Below, in pieces: positions 7,074 through 15,373 of a DNA stretch of 58,777 nucleotides. The notes beneath the pieces are model-generated. The model made no database searches. It saw only the letters and a list, made by a program, of their open reading frames with translations, and was not told the DNA's origin. This stretch comes from Mesorhizobium sp. LSHC420B00 (GTDB taxonomy: Bacteria; Pseudomonadota; Alphaproteobacteria; Rhizobiales; Rhizobiaceae), in NCBI RefSeq assembly GCF_000503055.1, contig NZ_AYVY01000004.1, positions 113,364 to 172,140 of the forward strand. Direction: 5' to 3'. The position numbers were made by a program, and so were the translations under genes. The stretch's first letter is position 1. Every line of letters begins with the position of its first letter.

Positions 7074-8897
7074 CTATTCCGCCGGCGACGGTTTCTTGCG
7101 GAACAGCGCGACCAGATTGTCCCACAATTCGATCTTGGCGCCCTGCCGCTTCATGATCACGCCCTGCTGCAGGATCGACAACGTGTTGTTCCAGGCCCAG
7201 TAGATGACGAGGCCGGCCGGAAAACCCGCCATCATGAAGGTGAAGATCACAGGCATCCAGGTGAAGATTGCCGCCTGCGTCGGGTCCGGCGGCGTCGGGT
7301 TCATGCGCATCTGCAGGAACATCGTCACGCCCATGATCAGAGGCCAGACGCCGATCATCAGCATGTGCGGCAAGGTGATCGGGATCAGCCCGAACAGGTT
7401 GAAGATCGATGTCGGATCCGGCGCCGCCAGATCCTGGATCCAGCCGAAGAACGGCGCGTGCCGCATCTCGATGGTGATGTAGAGCACCTTGTAGAGCGAG
7501 AAGAACACCGGGATCTGCAACGCCACCGGCCAGCAACCGGCGAGCGGATTGATCTTCTCGGTCTTGTACAGCTCCATCATCGCCTGCTGCTGCTTCATCT
7601 TGTCGTCCGCGTATTTCTCACGGATCTCGAGCATCTTGGGCTGCACCTTCTTCATGTTCGCCATCGACGCATAGGACTTGTTGGCGAGCGGGAAGAACAG
7701 CGCTTTGACGATGACGGTGGTGGCGAGGATCGCCAGGCCGAAATTGCCGAAGAATTTGTAAAGCGTGTCGATCAGCCAGAACATCGGCTTGGTGATGAAA
7801 TAGAACCAGCCCCAGTCGATCAGCAGGTCGAACTGGCGAATATGACGGTCCTTTTCATAAGCGTTGATCGTCGAAACTTCCTTGGCGCCGGCGAATATCT
7901 CCGACTCCACGGTCGTCGATTGCCCGGGAGCGACCGTGACGGGATCGGACAGGAAATCGGACTGGTAGCTGTGCGGATGGGGCCCGCTTTTGAACTCGAA
8001 ATAAGAGAATTTGGGCTGAAATTCGCGGCCGCTAGGCGGCACCAGGGTCACCGCCCAATACTTATCGGTGATGCCCAGCCAGCCGTCGGTCGACTTGCCT
8101 GGCTTGTATTCCTTGTCCGATTCGACGCTGGAGTATTTGTATTCCTGCAGGCCCTCGCTTCCGGTAACGCCGATCAGGCCCTCGTGCAGCACATAGGTGC
8201 TGGCGATGGCCGGCTTGTCGAAACGCGTAACGCGGCCATAGTTCGACAACGTCGCCGGCGCCGAGCCGCCGTTCTGAACCGTGTCGGATACGGTGAACAT
8301 ATATTGGCTGTCGACGGAGAAGGTGCGCTTGAAGGTCAGGCCCTTGTCGTTGGTAAAGGTCAGCGTGACCGGCGTCGCCGGTGTGAGCGTCGCCTTGCCG
8401 TCGGTCTGCCAGACCGTGTCGGGGCCGGGCAGCGTGCCCACATCCGGCGCGCCAGAAAAGCCGATCTCGGCGAAATAGCCGTTCGGCAGGGACGCCGGGT
8501 TGAGCAACGCGATCTCGGGCGAGGTCTTGTCGACCGTCTCCCTGTAATGCTTGAGCCGGAGGTCATCGAGGCGCGCACCGGTGAGGTTGATCGAACCTTC
8601 GAGGCTCGGCGTGTCGATCTTGACGCGGCTGGTCGAGGCAATCGCCTGGTCGCGGCCGGCCGGCGTCACCGCGTCGCCGCCAGGCGCGCTCGGAATGGCG
8701 CCGGGCTGTACCGGTGTTTCGCTGGCGCCCGGACTGGTGCCTTCGGCGGCCTTCTTCTGCTCCGCCACGCGCTGCTCTTCGATGCGGGCGGCTTCGCGCT
8801 GCATCTCGCTGCGCGGCATCACATAGAAATATTGCCAAAGCGCCAGGATCAGCACCGACAGTGCGATGGTGATGAAGAAGTTGCGGTTGTTTTCCAT
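7074..8897 (-). CDS. yidC: Membrane protein insertase YidC/Oxa1
   Basis: Inserts and folds inner-membrane proteins with and without SecYEG. The 607-residue product starts at ATG 8897 (MENNRNFFITIALSVLILALWQ), giving the N-terminal membrane anchor of Gram-negative YidC. A large periplasmic beta domain follows (about 60-350), then the conserved 60KD_IMP core of five membrane segments (about 370-580), with KSYASMANMKKVQPKMLEIR and NPLAGCWPVALQIPVFFSLYKVL. The C-terminus is basic (KRQGAKIELWDN). Length is typical for alphaproteobacteria. The gene lies 13 bp after rnpA in the conserved rpmH-rnpA-yidC order and is closed by a terminator. Confidence 0.97.
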   Translation of the reverse strand: MENNRNFFITIALSVLILALWQYFYVMPRSEMQREAARIEEQRVAEQKKAAEGTSPGASETPVQPGAIPSAPGGDAVTPAGRDQAIASTSRVKIDTPSLEGSINLTGARLDDLRLKHYRETVDKTSPEIALLNPASLPNGYFAEIGFSGAPDVGTLPGPDTVWQTDGKATLTPATPVTLTFTNDKGLTFKRTFSVDSQYMFTVSDTVQNGGSAPATLSNYGRVTRFDKPAIASTYVLHEGLIGVTGSEGLQEYKYSSVESDKEYKPGKSTDGWLGITDKYWAVTLVPPSGREFQPKFSYFEFKSGPHPHSYQSDFLSDPVTVAPGQSTTVESEIFAGAKEVSTINAYEKDRHIRQFDLLIDWGWFYFITKPMFWLIDTLYKFFGNFGLAILATTVIVKALFFPLANKSYASMANMKKVQPKMLEIREKYADDKMKQQQAMMELYKTEKINPLAGCWPVALQIPVFFSLYKVLYITIEMRHAPFFGWIQDLAAPDPTSIFNLFGLIPITLPHMLMIGVWPLIMGVTMFLQMRMNPTPPDPTQAAIFTWMPVIFTFMMAGFPAGLVIYWAWNNTLSILQQGVIMKRQGAKIELWDNLVALFRKKPSPAE

Positions 8898-8910
8898 CGA
8901 AGCCCTTGGC

Positions 8911-9264
8911 CTATCGTGTTCCACGCAATCTGCGGGAGAGTTCGGCCTTCAACTGGCCAAACGGAGTGGTAAGCACGTCTTCGCGCCCGACGATGACATA
9001 ATCATTGCCCGGCGCCATGTCATCCGCGGCATGCGTGCGCACGGCCTCTCTCAGCCGCCGCCGGATGCGGTTGCGAACGACGGCGTTGCCGACCTTCCTG
9101 GTGACGGTATAGCCGACGCGCGGCGCTTCGCAGTCGCCGCGGCCCAGAACCTCGACGAGGAAAAGCCGTCCGCGGCGCTTTTCGCCGCGGCGGACAGCCA
9201 GGAATTCCGCGCGCTTCAGAAGCCGCTTGGGATGGGGACCCGTTGGCTTGCCGGTTGCGGGCAA
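8911..9264 (-). CDS. rnpA: Ribonuclease P protein component
   Basis: Protein subunit of RNase P, which binds the 5' leader of pre-tRNA with the catalytic RNA. The 117-residue basic protein contains [15 protein letters not shown] and the RNR signature in [19 protein letters not shown], with the usual C-terminal [11 protein letters not shown] segment. It lies 23 bp after rpmH, the near-universal arrangement, and 13 bp before yidC. The first ATG is used; a slightly shorter start cannot be excluded since the first ten residues are not conserved. Confidence 0.96.
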   Translation of the reverse strand: MPATGKPTGPHPKRLLKRAEFLAVRRGEKRRGRLFLVEVLGRGDCEAPRVGYTVTRKVGNAVVRNRIRRRLREAVRTHAADDMAPGNDYVIVGREDVLTTPFGQLKAELSRRLRGTR

Positions 9265-9287
9265 CGATCTTGTCTCTCGCTTGGTGC

Positions 9288-9422
9288 TCAGGCGCTGAGA
9301 CGCTTGCGGCCGCGGTTGCGGCGGGCTGCGACGACGCCGCGGCCACCCTTGGTGGCCATGCGGGCACGGAAGCCGTGCCTGCGTTTGCGGACGAGTTTGG
9401 ACGGCTGGTAAGTACGCTTCAT
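9288..9422 (-). CDS. rpmH: 50S ribosomal protein L34
   Basis: A 44-residue, strongly basic protein beginning [20 protein letters not shown] and ending GRKRLSA, the invariant L34 sequence of the large ribosomal subunit. The ATG is at 9422 and the TGA at 9288-9290. It heads the rpmH-rnpA-yidC unit, which in many bacteria lies near the origin of replication; no dnaA or DnaA-box cluster was seen here. Confidence 0.97.
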   Translation of the reverse strand: MKRTYQPSKLVRKRRHGFRARMATKGGRGVVAARRNRGRKRLSA

Positions 9423-9744
9423 TTGTTTAAATACCGCGGGGTGCGGCCCTTCTTGATTCTGTCACTTTGTAACAGGAGCTTTGCCGGGCCGGTTTTGGCG
9501 CGATCGAAACCGCGCCGGGACGAATGGCCCGAGCGTGAGCGGGCTTATAGAAAGAAGGGTTTTGGAAGTCAATCCAGCGCGTCGGGCCGGCGTTGTCGGA
9601 CCGGCAGGGAAGTCTTGCGGCCCTTTGTTCGGCTTCGACCAAGGATGAATTTGGCAAAAAAGCCGCAATCGCCTAATCTCACCCGATCAAGCGATCGTGA
9701 AGACAAGCAGTCCTTAAGACAAGCAGCCGTGATGACAGGCAGCC

Positions 9745-11244
9745 GTGACGACGAGCATGAGTGAAGTCCCAGCAACCGACGAAAGCATCGCCGAGGCGAA
9801 GGCCGCCACCCGCAGGGTGCCCTTGGCGCGCGGCCTGTCGACCAAGTTGCTGCTGCTCACCATCGTCTTCGTGCTCTTGGCTGAAATCCTCATCTTCGTG
9901 CCCTGGATCGCCAGTTACCGGCTGAGTTGGCTGAAGGAGAGGCTGAGTACTGCCGCTGCTGTTTCCATCGTCCTGGTGCAGGGCGAACCTGCCTCGCTGT
10001 CGCGTGCCGCCCAGAACGACGTGCTGATGGCGATCGGCGCCAAGGCGATCGCCGTGCGCGACGGCGGCGTCTCGCGGCTGCTGGTCGTGGCCGAAATGCC
10101 GCCGCAGGTGGACGAGCATATCGATATCGCCAATGTCGGCATGATCAAGGGCATGACCGGCGCGCTGGACACGCTGTTTTTCGGCGGCAAGAGGATGCTG
10201 CGCGTTTTCGGACCGGTCGGCGACAGCGACAAGGAGTTCGAGCTGATCATGCCCGACCACCGCCTGCGCAATGCCATGCTGATCTATTCGCGCAACGTCG
10301 CCTTCGTCTCGCTGCTGATTTCGCTGTTCACCGCCATGCTGGTCTACGCCGCGATAGACCTGATCATGATCGGCCCGATCAGGACGATGACGCGCTCGAT
10401 GCTGTCCTTTTCCGAGGCGCCCGACGATCCCGGTCGCATCATTCACCCCGCCGCCCGGGCCGACGAGATCGGCGTCGCCGAACGCGAGCTGTCGCAGATG
10501 CAGGAGCGGCTGCAAAAGATGCTGACCGAGCAGAAGCACCTGGCCGATCTCGGCCTGGCCGTGTCGAAGATCAACCACGACATGCGCAACATCCTTGCCT
10601 CGGCGCAGCTGATGTCGGACCGCCTGCGCCAGGTAAAGGACCCGACTGTTCAGGCCTTCGCGCCAAAACTGCTGCGCGCGCTCGATCGCGCCGTGTCCTA
10701 TTCGGAAGGCGTGCTGTCCTATGGCCGCACCCAGGAGCCGCCGCCGTCGCGTCGCAGGCTGCGGCTGCGCCAGTTGGTCGAGGACGTCCAGGGCCTGCTC
10801 GACATCGAATGCGGCATCGAATTCGTCAACGCCGTCGATCCGGTGCTCGAGGTCGACGCCGATTCCGATCAGCTGTTCCGCGTGCTCACCAATCTTAGCC
10901 GCAACGCCGTGCAGGCGATGGCGGCGGACACCGAGAGCGCCGTAGTGCGCCGCCTGACCATATCGGCCGAGCGCATCGGCAGCGTCAGCCGCATCGTCGT
11001 CACCGACACCGGCCCCGGCCTGCCGCCGAAGGCGCGCGAAAACCTGTTCGCGGCGTTTCGCGGCTCGGCCCGCAGCGGCGGCACCGGCCTTGGCCTGGCG
11101 ATCGCCCATGAATTGATCCGCGCCCATGGCGGCACGGTGGAGCTGGTCGAAAGCATCGGCGGCCGCACCACATTCGCCGTCACCATTCCCGACCAGCCGG
11201 TCCGGCTCGACCAAGCCCGCAACGGCCTGCGCCGCCCGGCGTAA
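9745..11244 (+). CDS. Membrane sensor histidine kinase (orphan)
   Basis: A 499-residue kinase (GTG 9745; ATG 9757 is an equally possible start, giving 495). Two membrane segments (about 32-56 and 190-215) enclose a sensor loop of about 135 residues, followed by a HAMP-like linker and a coiled segment (RELSQMQERLQKMLTEQ). The phosphoacceptor is in KINHDMRNILA (His about 278). ATPase boxes follow: N-box LTNLSRNAVQAM, G1 DTGPGLP, G2 GGTGLGLAIA. No response regulator is adjacent, so the partner is encoded elsewhere. The signal sensed cannot be predicted. The gene ends just before a palindrome and tandem repeat. Confidence 0.9.
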   Translation: MTTSMSEVPATDESIAEAKAATRRVPLARGLSTKLLLLTIVFVLLAEILIFVPWIASYRLSWLKERLSTAAAVSIVLVQGEPASLSRAAQNDVLMAIGAKAIAVRDGGVSRLLVVAEMPPQVDEHIDIANVGMIKGMTGALDTLFFGGKRMLRVFGPVGDSDKEFELIMPDHRLRNAMLIYSRNVAFVSLLISLFTAMLVYAAIDLIMIGPIRTMTRSMLSFSEAPDDPGRIIHPAARADEIGVAERELSQMQERLQKMLTEQKHLADLGLAVSKINHDMRNILASAQLMSDRLRQVKDPTVQAFAPKLLRALDRAVSYSEGVLSYGRTQEPPPSRRRLRLRQLVEDVQGLLDIECGIEFVNAVDPVLEVDADSDQLFRVLTNLSRNAVQAMAADTESAVVRRLTISAERIGSVSRIVVTDTGPGLPPKARENLFAAFRGSARSGGTGLGLAIAHELIRAHGGTVELVESIGGRTTFAVTIPDQPVRLDQARNGLRRPA

Positions 11245-11261
11245 CGAACCGTTTCGTTACG
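11240..11261. repeat. Palindrome at the 3' end of the histidine kinase gene
   Basis: Arms CGTAACGAA and TTCGTTACG flank a 4-nt centre, overlapping the kinase stop codon. It begins the tandem repeat region; the right arm recurs at the start of each 80-bp unit while the left arm is degraded before unit 2. It could be a transcription end hairpin without T run or a protein-binding palindrome. Confidence 0.6.
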
Positions 11262-11410
11262 GACCGTTTCAATTCGCAAATGGTTGGTCCGGGACTAAGA
11301 GTCATCGGCTCGGCCGCCGTGCAACGGCTTGTTTCGTTACGGACCGTTCCGATTGGCAAATGACCGATCCAAGACGACGACCTATCGGCTCGGCCGCCGC
11401 GTGACGCGAT
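11251..11410. repeat. Tandem repeat, two units of 80 bp
   Basis: Unit 1 (11251-11330) and unit 2 (11331-11410) align without gaps at 60 of 80 positions by eye. Both start GTTTCGTTACGGACCGTT and contain ATCGGCTCGGCCGCCG near the end. With 11411-11569 it makes up the 325-bp gap between the kinase gene and tRNA-Arg. I see no gene there; the antisense frame across it is an artefact overlapping the tRNA. Confidence 0.75.
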
Positions 11411-11569
11411 CTTACCTTCGCCGGCCGGCGCATGACGGCAAAACGTGACGGCAAAACTTTTGGCCAGGATCGGCTTGCTTTTCGCAAATTCAGTCGCTAG
11501 GGAACAGCTCACATTCGCGGCCGGTCGCCAGGATCGGATCGCGGGGCTATGCAAAGCATGGCCTGTTGC

Positions 11570-11646
11570 GCGCCCGTAGCTCAGCTGGATAGAGCACCAG
11601 ACTACGAATCTGGGGGTCAGGAGTTCGAATCTCTTCGGGCGCGCCA
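11570..11646 (+). tRNA. tRNA-Arg (anticodon ACG)
   Basis: A 77-nt cloverleaf including encoded CCA. The acceptor stem is GCGCCCG (11570-11576) with CGGGCGC (11636-11642), discriminator G at 11643 and CCA at 11644-11646. The anticodon arm is CCAGA-CTACGAA-TCTGG, giving ACG (read ICG after deamination, decoding CGU, CGC and CGA). The T arm contains GTTCGAAT. The last 16 bases plus one flanking base recur at 13094-13110, suggesting that the 3' end served as an integration site. Confidence 0.97.
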
Positions 11647-11647
11647 T
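11631..11647 (+). repeat. Putative attachment repeat, left copy (inside tRNA-Arg 3' end)
   Basis: CTCTTCGGGCGCGCCAT, covering the T-arm 3' side, the acceptor 3' strand, CCA and one base beyond. An identical 17-bp copy lies at 13094-13110, 1463 bp away in the same orientation. Integrases commonly use tRNA 3' ends and rebuild them in this way. Confidence 0.65.
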
Positions 11648-11966
11648 TTGTAATGTACATCCCAATCCACCGGCATCGATGGACCGCTTAGCCGCTCATC
11701 ATTGCCATCGTGGTGGCGCTTTAGCAGTTACCGGCAAATCTGCGGGATTCCCGGCGCTGAGAAACGACTTCTCCTTGGGGGATGAGCCACGGCTGGTCGG
11801 CTGATGTTTAGGACCGCCTTGCATGCAGGCGACTGCATGCGCTGCCGCCGCCCGCCACGGCGGCGGCGAACTCGATCACACGTGCGTTGCCGCTATCGAG
11901 CATTCGTACTAACCTCGCCCTTCTTGAAATCGTGCCGGGTCCTCAGGCTTGCCTTGGGAGATGCTA
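11648..11966. other. Non-coding start of the tRNA-flanked islet
   Basis: No convincing gene. Visible structures are a perfect 8-bp palindrome with GCGA loop at 11821-11840 (GCATGCAG/CTGCATGC) and a GC-rich hairpin of GCCGCC/GGCGGC type just after it. The promoter of the ankyrin-cytochrome gene should lie here but no clear -35/-10 pair was recognised. Confidence 0.5.
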
Positions 11967-12863
11967 ATGCGCGGGTTCTTGCCTTTCATTCTGTTGGTGC
12001 TTCTACACATTCCGATTGTATCGCATGCCGCCTCCATCCACGACGCCGCCATGAAGGGCGATGTCGCCGGGATCACGGCAGCGCTCGACGCTGGTGCCGG
12101 CGTCGATGAGAGCGACGGGGGCGCGACACCACTCTATCTTGCGGTTAGGGGCGGGCATTTTGCGGCGGCAAAACTGCTCATGGAACGCGGTGCCGACGTT
12201 AACGCCGCCCCGACGCCGCTTTTGGGGCCTGCGCTCATGCCGGCTTTGGCAAAACGCAGGATCGACCTGATCAATCTGTTGCTGGATGGGGGCGCAAATC
12301 CAAATTCGAAGCGCAGCCGCGAAAACGCTATCCACATCGCGGTGAATCTCGGTTGTTTCGACTGCGTGAAGGCACTCGTCGAGGCCGGCGCGGACGTGAA
12401 TGCGAAGACAAAGGACGGCAAGACGCCGCTCCATCTGGCAAAATTCAAGAGGCAACGCGAAGTCGCTGACTATCTCATGTCGCACGGCGTCGTCTTGCCA
12501 ACACCAGCTCCGATCTCGATGAAGTTGGCTACTGCCGATGTCGAGAAAGGCCGAACCTACTTCACCCGCCTGTGTGCCGGTTGCCACAATGCCGAGCCAC
12601 AGGGAGCGACCAAGACGGGACCCAACTTGTGGAGCGTCGTCGGTCGCGACAAGGCGTCTGTGGCAAAAATGCGTTACTCCGACGCTTTGCTCGGCTGGGA
12701 GGGTGTATGGACGTACGAGGATCTGAACAGATATCTCTTCGGACCCATGCTCACCACGCCGGGCGTTTACATGGAGACGCCTGGTGTTCCGGACGAGACC
12801 GAACGGGTCGACCTGATCGCCTACTTGCGCACACTCAGCGACAAGCCGATCCCGCTGCCCTGA
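11967..12863 (+). CDS. Periplasmic ankyrin-repeat and c-type cytochrome fusion protein
   Basis: A 298-residue protein. Residues 1-22 form a signal peptide (cleavage near SHAA). About 23-175 are ankyrin repeats, with TPLYLAVRGGHFAAAKLLMERGADVN, AIHIAVNLG and TPLHLAKF-type units (first given in part). About 190-298 are a class I cytochrome c: heme site CAGCH (203-207), GPNLWSVVGR, and a likely axial Met in GVYMETPG before ERVDLIAYLRTL. Start ATG 11967 has GGGAG 6 nt upstream. It would be exported and heme-loaded in the periplasm; the ankyrin part may bring the redox domain to a partner. It is the only gene in an islet bounded by the tRNA 3' end and its repeat. Confidence 0.88.
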   Translation: MRGFLPFILLVLLHIPIVSHAASIHDAAMKGDVAGITAALDAGAGVDESDGGATPLYLAVRGGHFAAAKLLMERGADVNAAPTPLLGPALMPALAKRRIDLINLLLDGGANPNSKRSRENAIHIAVNLGCFDCVKALVEAGADVNAKTKDGKTPLHLAKFKRQREVADYLMSHGVVLPTPAPISMKLATADVEKGRTYFTRLCAGCHNAEPQGATKTGPNLWSVVGRDKASVAKMRYSDALLGWEGVWTYEDLNRYLFGPMLTTPGVYMETPGVPDETERVDLIAYLRTLSDKPIPLP

Positions 12864-13261
12864 ACGTTAGCCCCAGGAGGGCCGCGGCCGGATTGCGCCC
12901 AACGCCGATGAGCGCTCGAATTCTGCATGGAGGTCACTTCGCTTCCCCTTGACGAATGACCGGTTGGATCCGATTTTGGCTGTTCAGGGGTGGCAAGGGA
13001 CAGTTTATGGCGCGCAAGGCGGACCTTCGGCTCCGAGCGGTGATCTGAGAAATCGATAGGCGCAGCAATAACATACGAGTTCCCAGTTTCATCCTCTTCG
13101 GGCGCGCCATCAATCCAATGCACGGCCCGCCTCATGGGGCCTCTCGGGCGCGGTGAGCTCATAGCCGCCCGACTATGACCGTGACCGGCGCCGGTGGTCG
13201 GAGGGTCGCGAGGGCTGAGCGCCATCCCTGCCAAAAGAGGGGATGGTCTGCTGATGCCGAC
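12864..13261. other. Non-coding region containing the right end of the islet
   Basis: No gene is supported in this 398-bp stretch; frames across it lack start signals and known motifs. It holds the second copy of the 17-bp tRNA-derived repeat (13094-13110). No integrase gene or remnant is recognisable. Confidence 0.55.
13094..13110 (+). repeat. Putative attachment repeat, right copy of tRNA-Arg 3' end
   Basis: Exact copy of the 17 bases at 11631-11647, same orientation, without the rest of a tRNA. It marks the probable right boundary of the inserted 1463-bp segment, beyond which the ancestral downstream flank of the tRNA should begin. Confidence 0.65.
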
Positions 13262-13504
13262 TCAGTCGGCCTGCTTGATCTCCGGACCCGGTTCAGTCGG
13301 CGGCGCTGGCGTGCAATCCTGGCCGGTGCATTCCTGCACGGGATCTTTCGCCGGCGGGAGACAGTTTTGGCCTTCACAATGAACGGGCGGCTGCACTGTT
13401 GCGGCTTTGTTGTTCGGCGGCACAGGCCGATCCTCAGCGCGAACGGTAGGCATTCCAAGGTCGATCATGGCCGTGCACAAGAGCGCAATCCGAAGCAAAT
13501 TCAT
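13262..13504 (-). CDS. Small secreted protein of unknown function with paired Cys motifs
   Basis: An 80-residue product starting at ATG 13504, with GGAGG 5 nt upstream, so the shorter start is preferred to the longer open frame. Residues 1-23 resemble a signal peptide (MNLLRIALLCTAMIDLG, cleavage near RAE). The mature part is Pro-rich and repeats a short pattern, CEGQNCLPP and CTGQDCTPAP, each with two cysteines four residues apart. I do not recognise a family. The exported, Cys-paired, Pro-rich layout suggests an envelope protein. No operon partner is evident. Confidence 0.6.
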   Translation of the reverse strand: MNLLRIALLCTAMIDLGMPTVRAEDRPVPPNNKAATVQPPVHCEGQNCLPPAKDPVQECTGQDCTPAPPTEPGPEIKQAD

Positions 13505-13792
13505 TTCCGCCTCCGCAACTGACAGCCAGATGCAGACTACACGTTTGACCTGCGGCCAACATCCTGTCACCCGCGAACGGCGTTAACAGCGCGTTTCATT
13601 GCTGGCCAGCAGGGCGCGCGATTGAGATCGAGTGTCGTCCTCTTCCTAACAAACATCGCCAGGAACAGGCGTTCGGCGTGAGATGGCTGAAGCCAACCTT
13701 CCGATTTTCCGATACGCTCGTTTGAGGGTTTGAGGTGCCTTAGGGCTTTCGCGCATTCGAGGTTCTTCAGGTCTTTCACGGGGGGAGCATAC

Positions 13793-14107
13793 ATGATGGC
13801 ATTCAACAGCGTCCGCTTCCAGGTCAAGCCGGGAAGTGAAGACGAATTCGTCGAACTGTTCAGCAGCGCTCCGCGCAATTTCGAGGGATTGCGAAAAATG
13901 GCTCTCATCAAATCCGGAGATGGCGCCTTCTTTTCGATTGGAGAGTGGGACACTTTCCAGCACATGGTCGATGCTCGGCCCAAAATGCTAGGCAATCTTG
14001 ATCGGTTCCGGCATACGTTGCAGCAGCTTGAAGGCGGATATACGGATGCTGTTTCCGGCGAGGCCGTCTTCGAAACGGACGGCAGGAGCGGCGGCAGGTC
14101 GGTGTAG
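13793..14107 (+). CDS. Antibiotic biosynthesis monooxygenase (ABM)-like small protein
   Basis: A 104-residue protein starting MMAFNSVRFQVKPGSEDEFVELF, with a ferredoxin-like ABM fold pattern: an opening beta strand, a helix of FVELFSSAPRNFEGL, then GAFFSIGEWDTFQHMVDARP. The purine-rich GGGGGAG at 13781-13787 supports ATG 13793 or 13796. ABM domains occur in heme-degrading and quinol-oxidising enzymes and in many proteins of unknown role; no catalytic residues can be assigned here. It stands alone between the small secreted protein gene and the convergent lactate dehydrogenase gene. Confidence 0.65.
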   Translation: MMAFNSVRFQVKPGSEDEFVELFSSAPRNFEGLRKMALIKSGDGAFFSIGEWDTFQHMVDARPKMLGNLDRFRHTLQQLEGGYTDAVSGEAVFETDGRSGGRSV

Positions 14108-14152
14108 TGTTCGCATTTCGACAAAGCTTATGCCGTGCGCATCTCCCGCCAC

Positions 14153-15295
14153 TCACCTAAACCGCACATTCCCACTGGAAAGCTCTGCCACCGACCTGCA
14201 TCCCATCAGCCGCATGTCGCGTTCGATTTCGGTTCGCATCAGGCCGAGCGCCCGTTCGACGCCGGCCTGTCCGGCGGCTGCCAGCGGGAAGAGATAGTAG
14301 CGCCCGATACCGACGGCCTTGGCACCCAACGACAGGGCTTTCAGCACATGCGTGCCGCGCTGGACGCCGCTGTCGATGATCACGTCTATCTTGTCGCCCA
14401 CCGCGTCGACGATCTCCGACAGCTGGTCGAACGGGCTGCGCGAGCCGTCCAACTGCCTGCCGCCATGATTTGACAGAACGATGCCGGTGCAGCCGATGTC
14501 GACCGCCTTGCTGGCATCGGCAACGCTCATGATCCCCTTCAGGCAGAACTGGCCGTTCCAGAAGCGGACCATGTCTTCGACGTCCTTCCAATCCAGCGAT
14601 GGATCGAGGATCTCCGTGAAATAGCGGCTGATGGAAAGCGCTCCGCCGCCGAGATCGATATGGCCGTCCAATTGCGGCAGGCTGAACTTGTCGTGCGTCA
14701 AATAGTCGATGGCCCATCTCGGCTTGATCGCGAACTGCATCATGCCGCCGAGCGTAAGCCGAAAGGGGATGGAAAAGCCGGTCCGCAGGTCACGCTCGCG
14801 GTTTCCGCCGGTGACGCTGTCGACCGTCAGCATCATCACCTCGACGCCGGACGCCTTGGCGCGCTCCATCATGGCGCGGTTCAGGCCGCGATCCCTGTGG
14901 AAATAGAACTGATAGACCTGCGGCGTCCTGTGCTTGCGGACTTCCTCCAGGCTGACCGTCCCAAGCGACGAGACGCCGAACATCGTCCCGAACTTCTCCG
15001 CCGCCGCGGCGACGGCGCGCTCGCCGCTATGGTGAAACAGCCGCTGGAGAGCCGTCGGCGAACAATAGACCGGCATCGCCAGTTTCTGGCCCATGACGGT
15101 GACCGACATGTCGATCTGCCCGACACCGGCAAGCACGTTTGGGACGAGGTCGCAGTCCTCGAACGCAGCCGTGTTGCGCCGCAGCGTCGTCTCGTCGTCC
15201 GCGCCGCCATCGATATAGTCGAAGATCGGTCCTGGCAGGCGCTGTCTGGCCAGCCTGCGAAAGTCCTGAAAATTATAGCAGCTTTGCAACCTCAT
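14153..15295 (-). CDS. lldD: FMN-dependent alpha-hydroxy-acid dehydrogenase (L-lactate dehydrogenase type)
   Basis: Oxidises an L-2-hydroxy acid, probably L-lactate, passing electrons to the respiratory chain. The 380-residue protein (ATG 15295) starts with a YNFQDFRRLARQRLPGPIFDYIDGGADDE segment (shortened: FDYIDGGADDE contains the active-site Tyr) and shows LTVDS, the catalytic His and Arg in SNHGGRQLDGS, and FMN phosphate binding around DSGVQRGTHVLKAL and GRYYLFPLAAAG. Length is normal for the family. It follows a LacI regulator gene after 78 bp on the same strand, so both may be co-transcribed. The exact substrate (lactate, glycolate, mandelate) is not certain. Confidence 0.85.
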   Translation of the reverse strand: MRLQSCYNFQDFRRLARQRLPGPIFDYIDGGADDETTLRRNTAAFEDCDLVPNVLAGVGQIDMSVTVMGQKLAMPVYCSPTALQRLFHHSGERAVAAAAEKFGTMFGVSSLGTVSLEEVRKHRTPQVYQFYFHRDRGLNRAMMERAKASGVEVMMLTVDSVTGGNRERDLRTGFSIPFRLTLGGMMQFAIKPRWAIDYLTHDKFSLPQLDGHIDLGGGALSISRYFTEILDPSLDWKDVEDMVRFWNGQFCLKGIMSVADASKAVDIGCTGIVLSNHGGRQLDGSRSPFDQLSEIVDAVGDKIDVIIDSGVQRGTHVLKALSLGAKAVGIGRYYLFPLAAAGQAGVERALGLMRTEIERDMRLMGCRSVAELSSGNVRFR

Positions 15296-15373
15296 AGGGC
15301 TCAATCGGATCTATGCGGGGCGCGATGTCAAGCCTATGCAATTGTCGATCGCCGACTATTCCGCCGCCTCGCG

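Noticed and set aside
6765..8972. 735-residue open frame on the plus strand
   Set aside because: Antisense to yidC and part of rnpA, no recognisable domain, shadow composition.
9679..11214. 511-residue open frame on the minus strand
   Set aside because: Antisense to the histidine kinase, whose domains are complete on the plus strand.
11180..11665. 161-residue frame on the minus strand containing RPKRFELLTPRF
   Set aside because: It runs antisense through tRNA-Arg; this sequence is a well-known false protein made from tRNA complements in databases.
12821..13234. 137-residue minus-strand frame across the islet end
   Set aside because: It crosses the tRNA-derived repeat and the end of the cytochrome gene; no start signal or domain.
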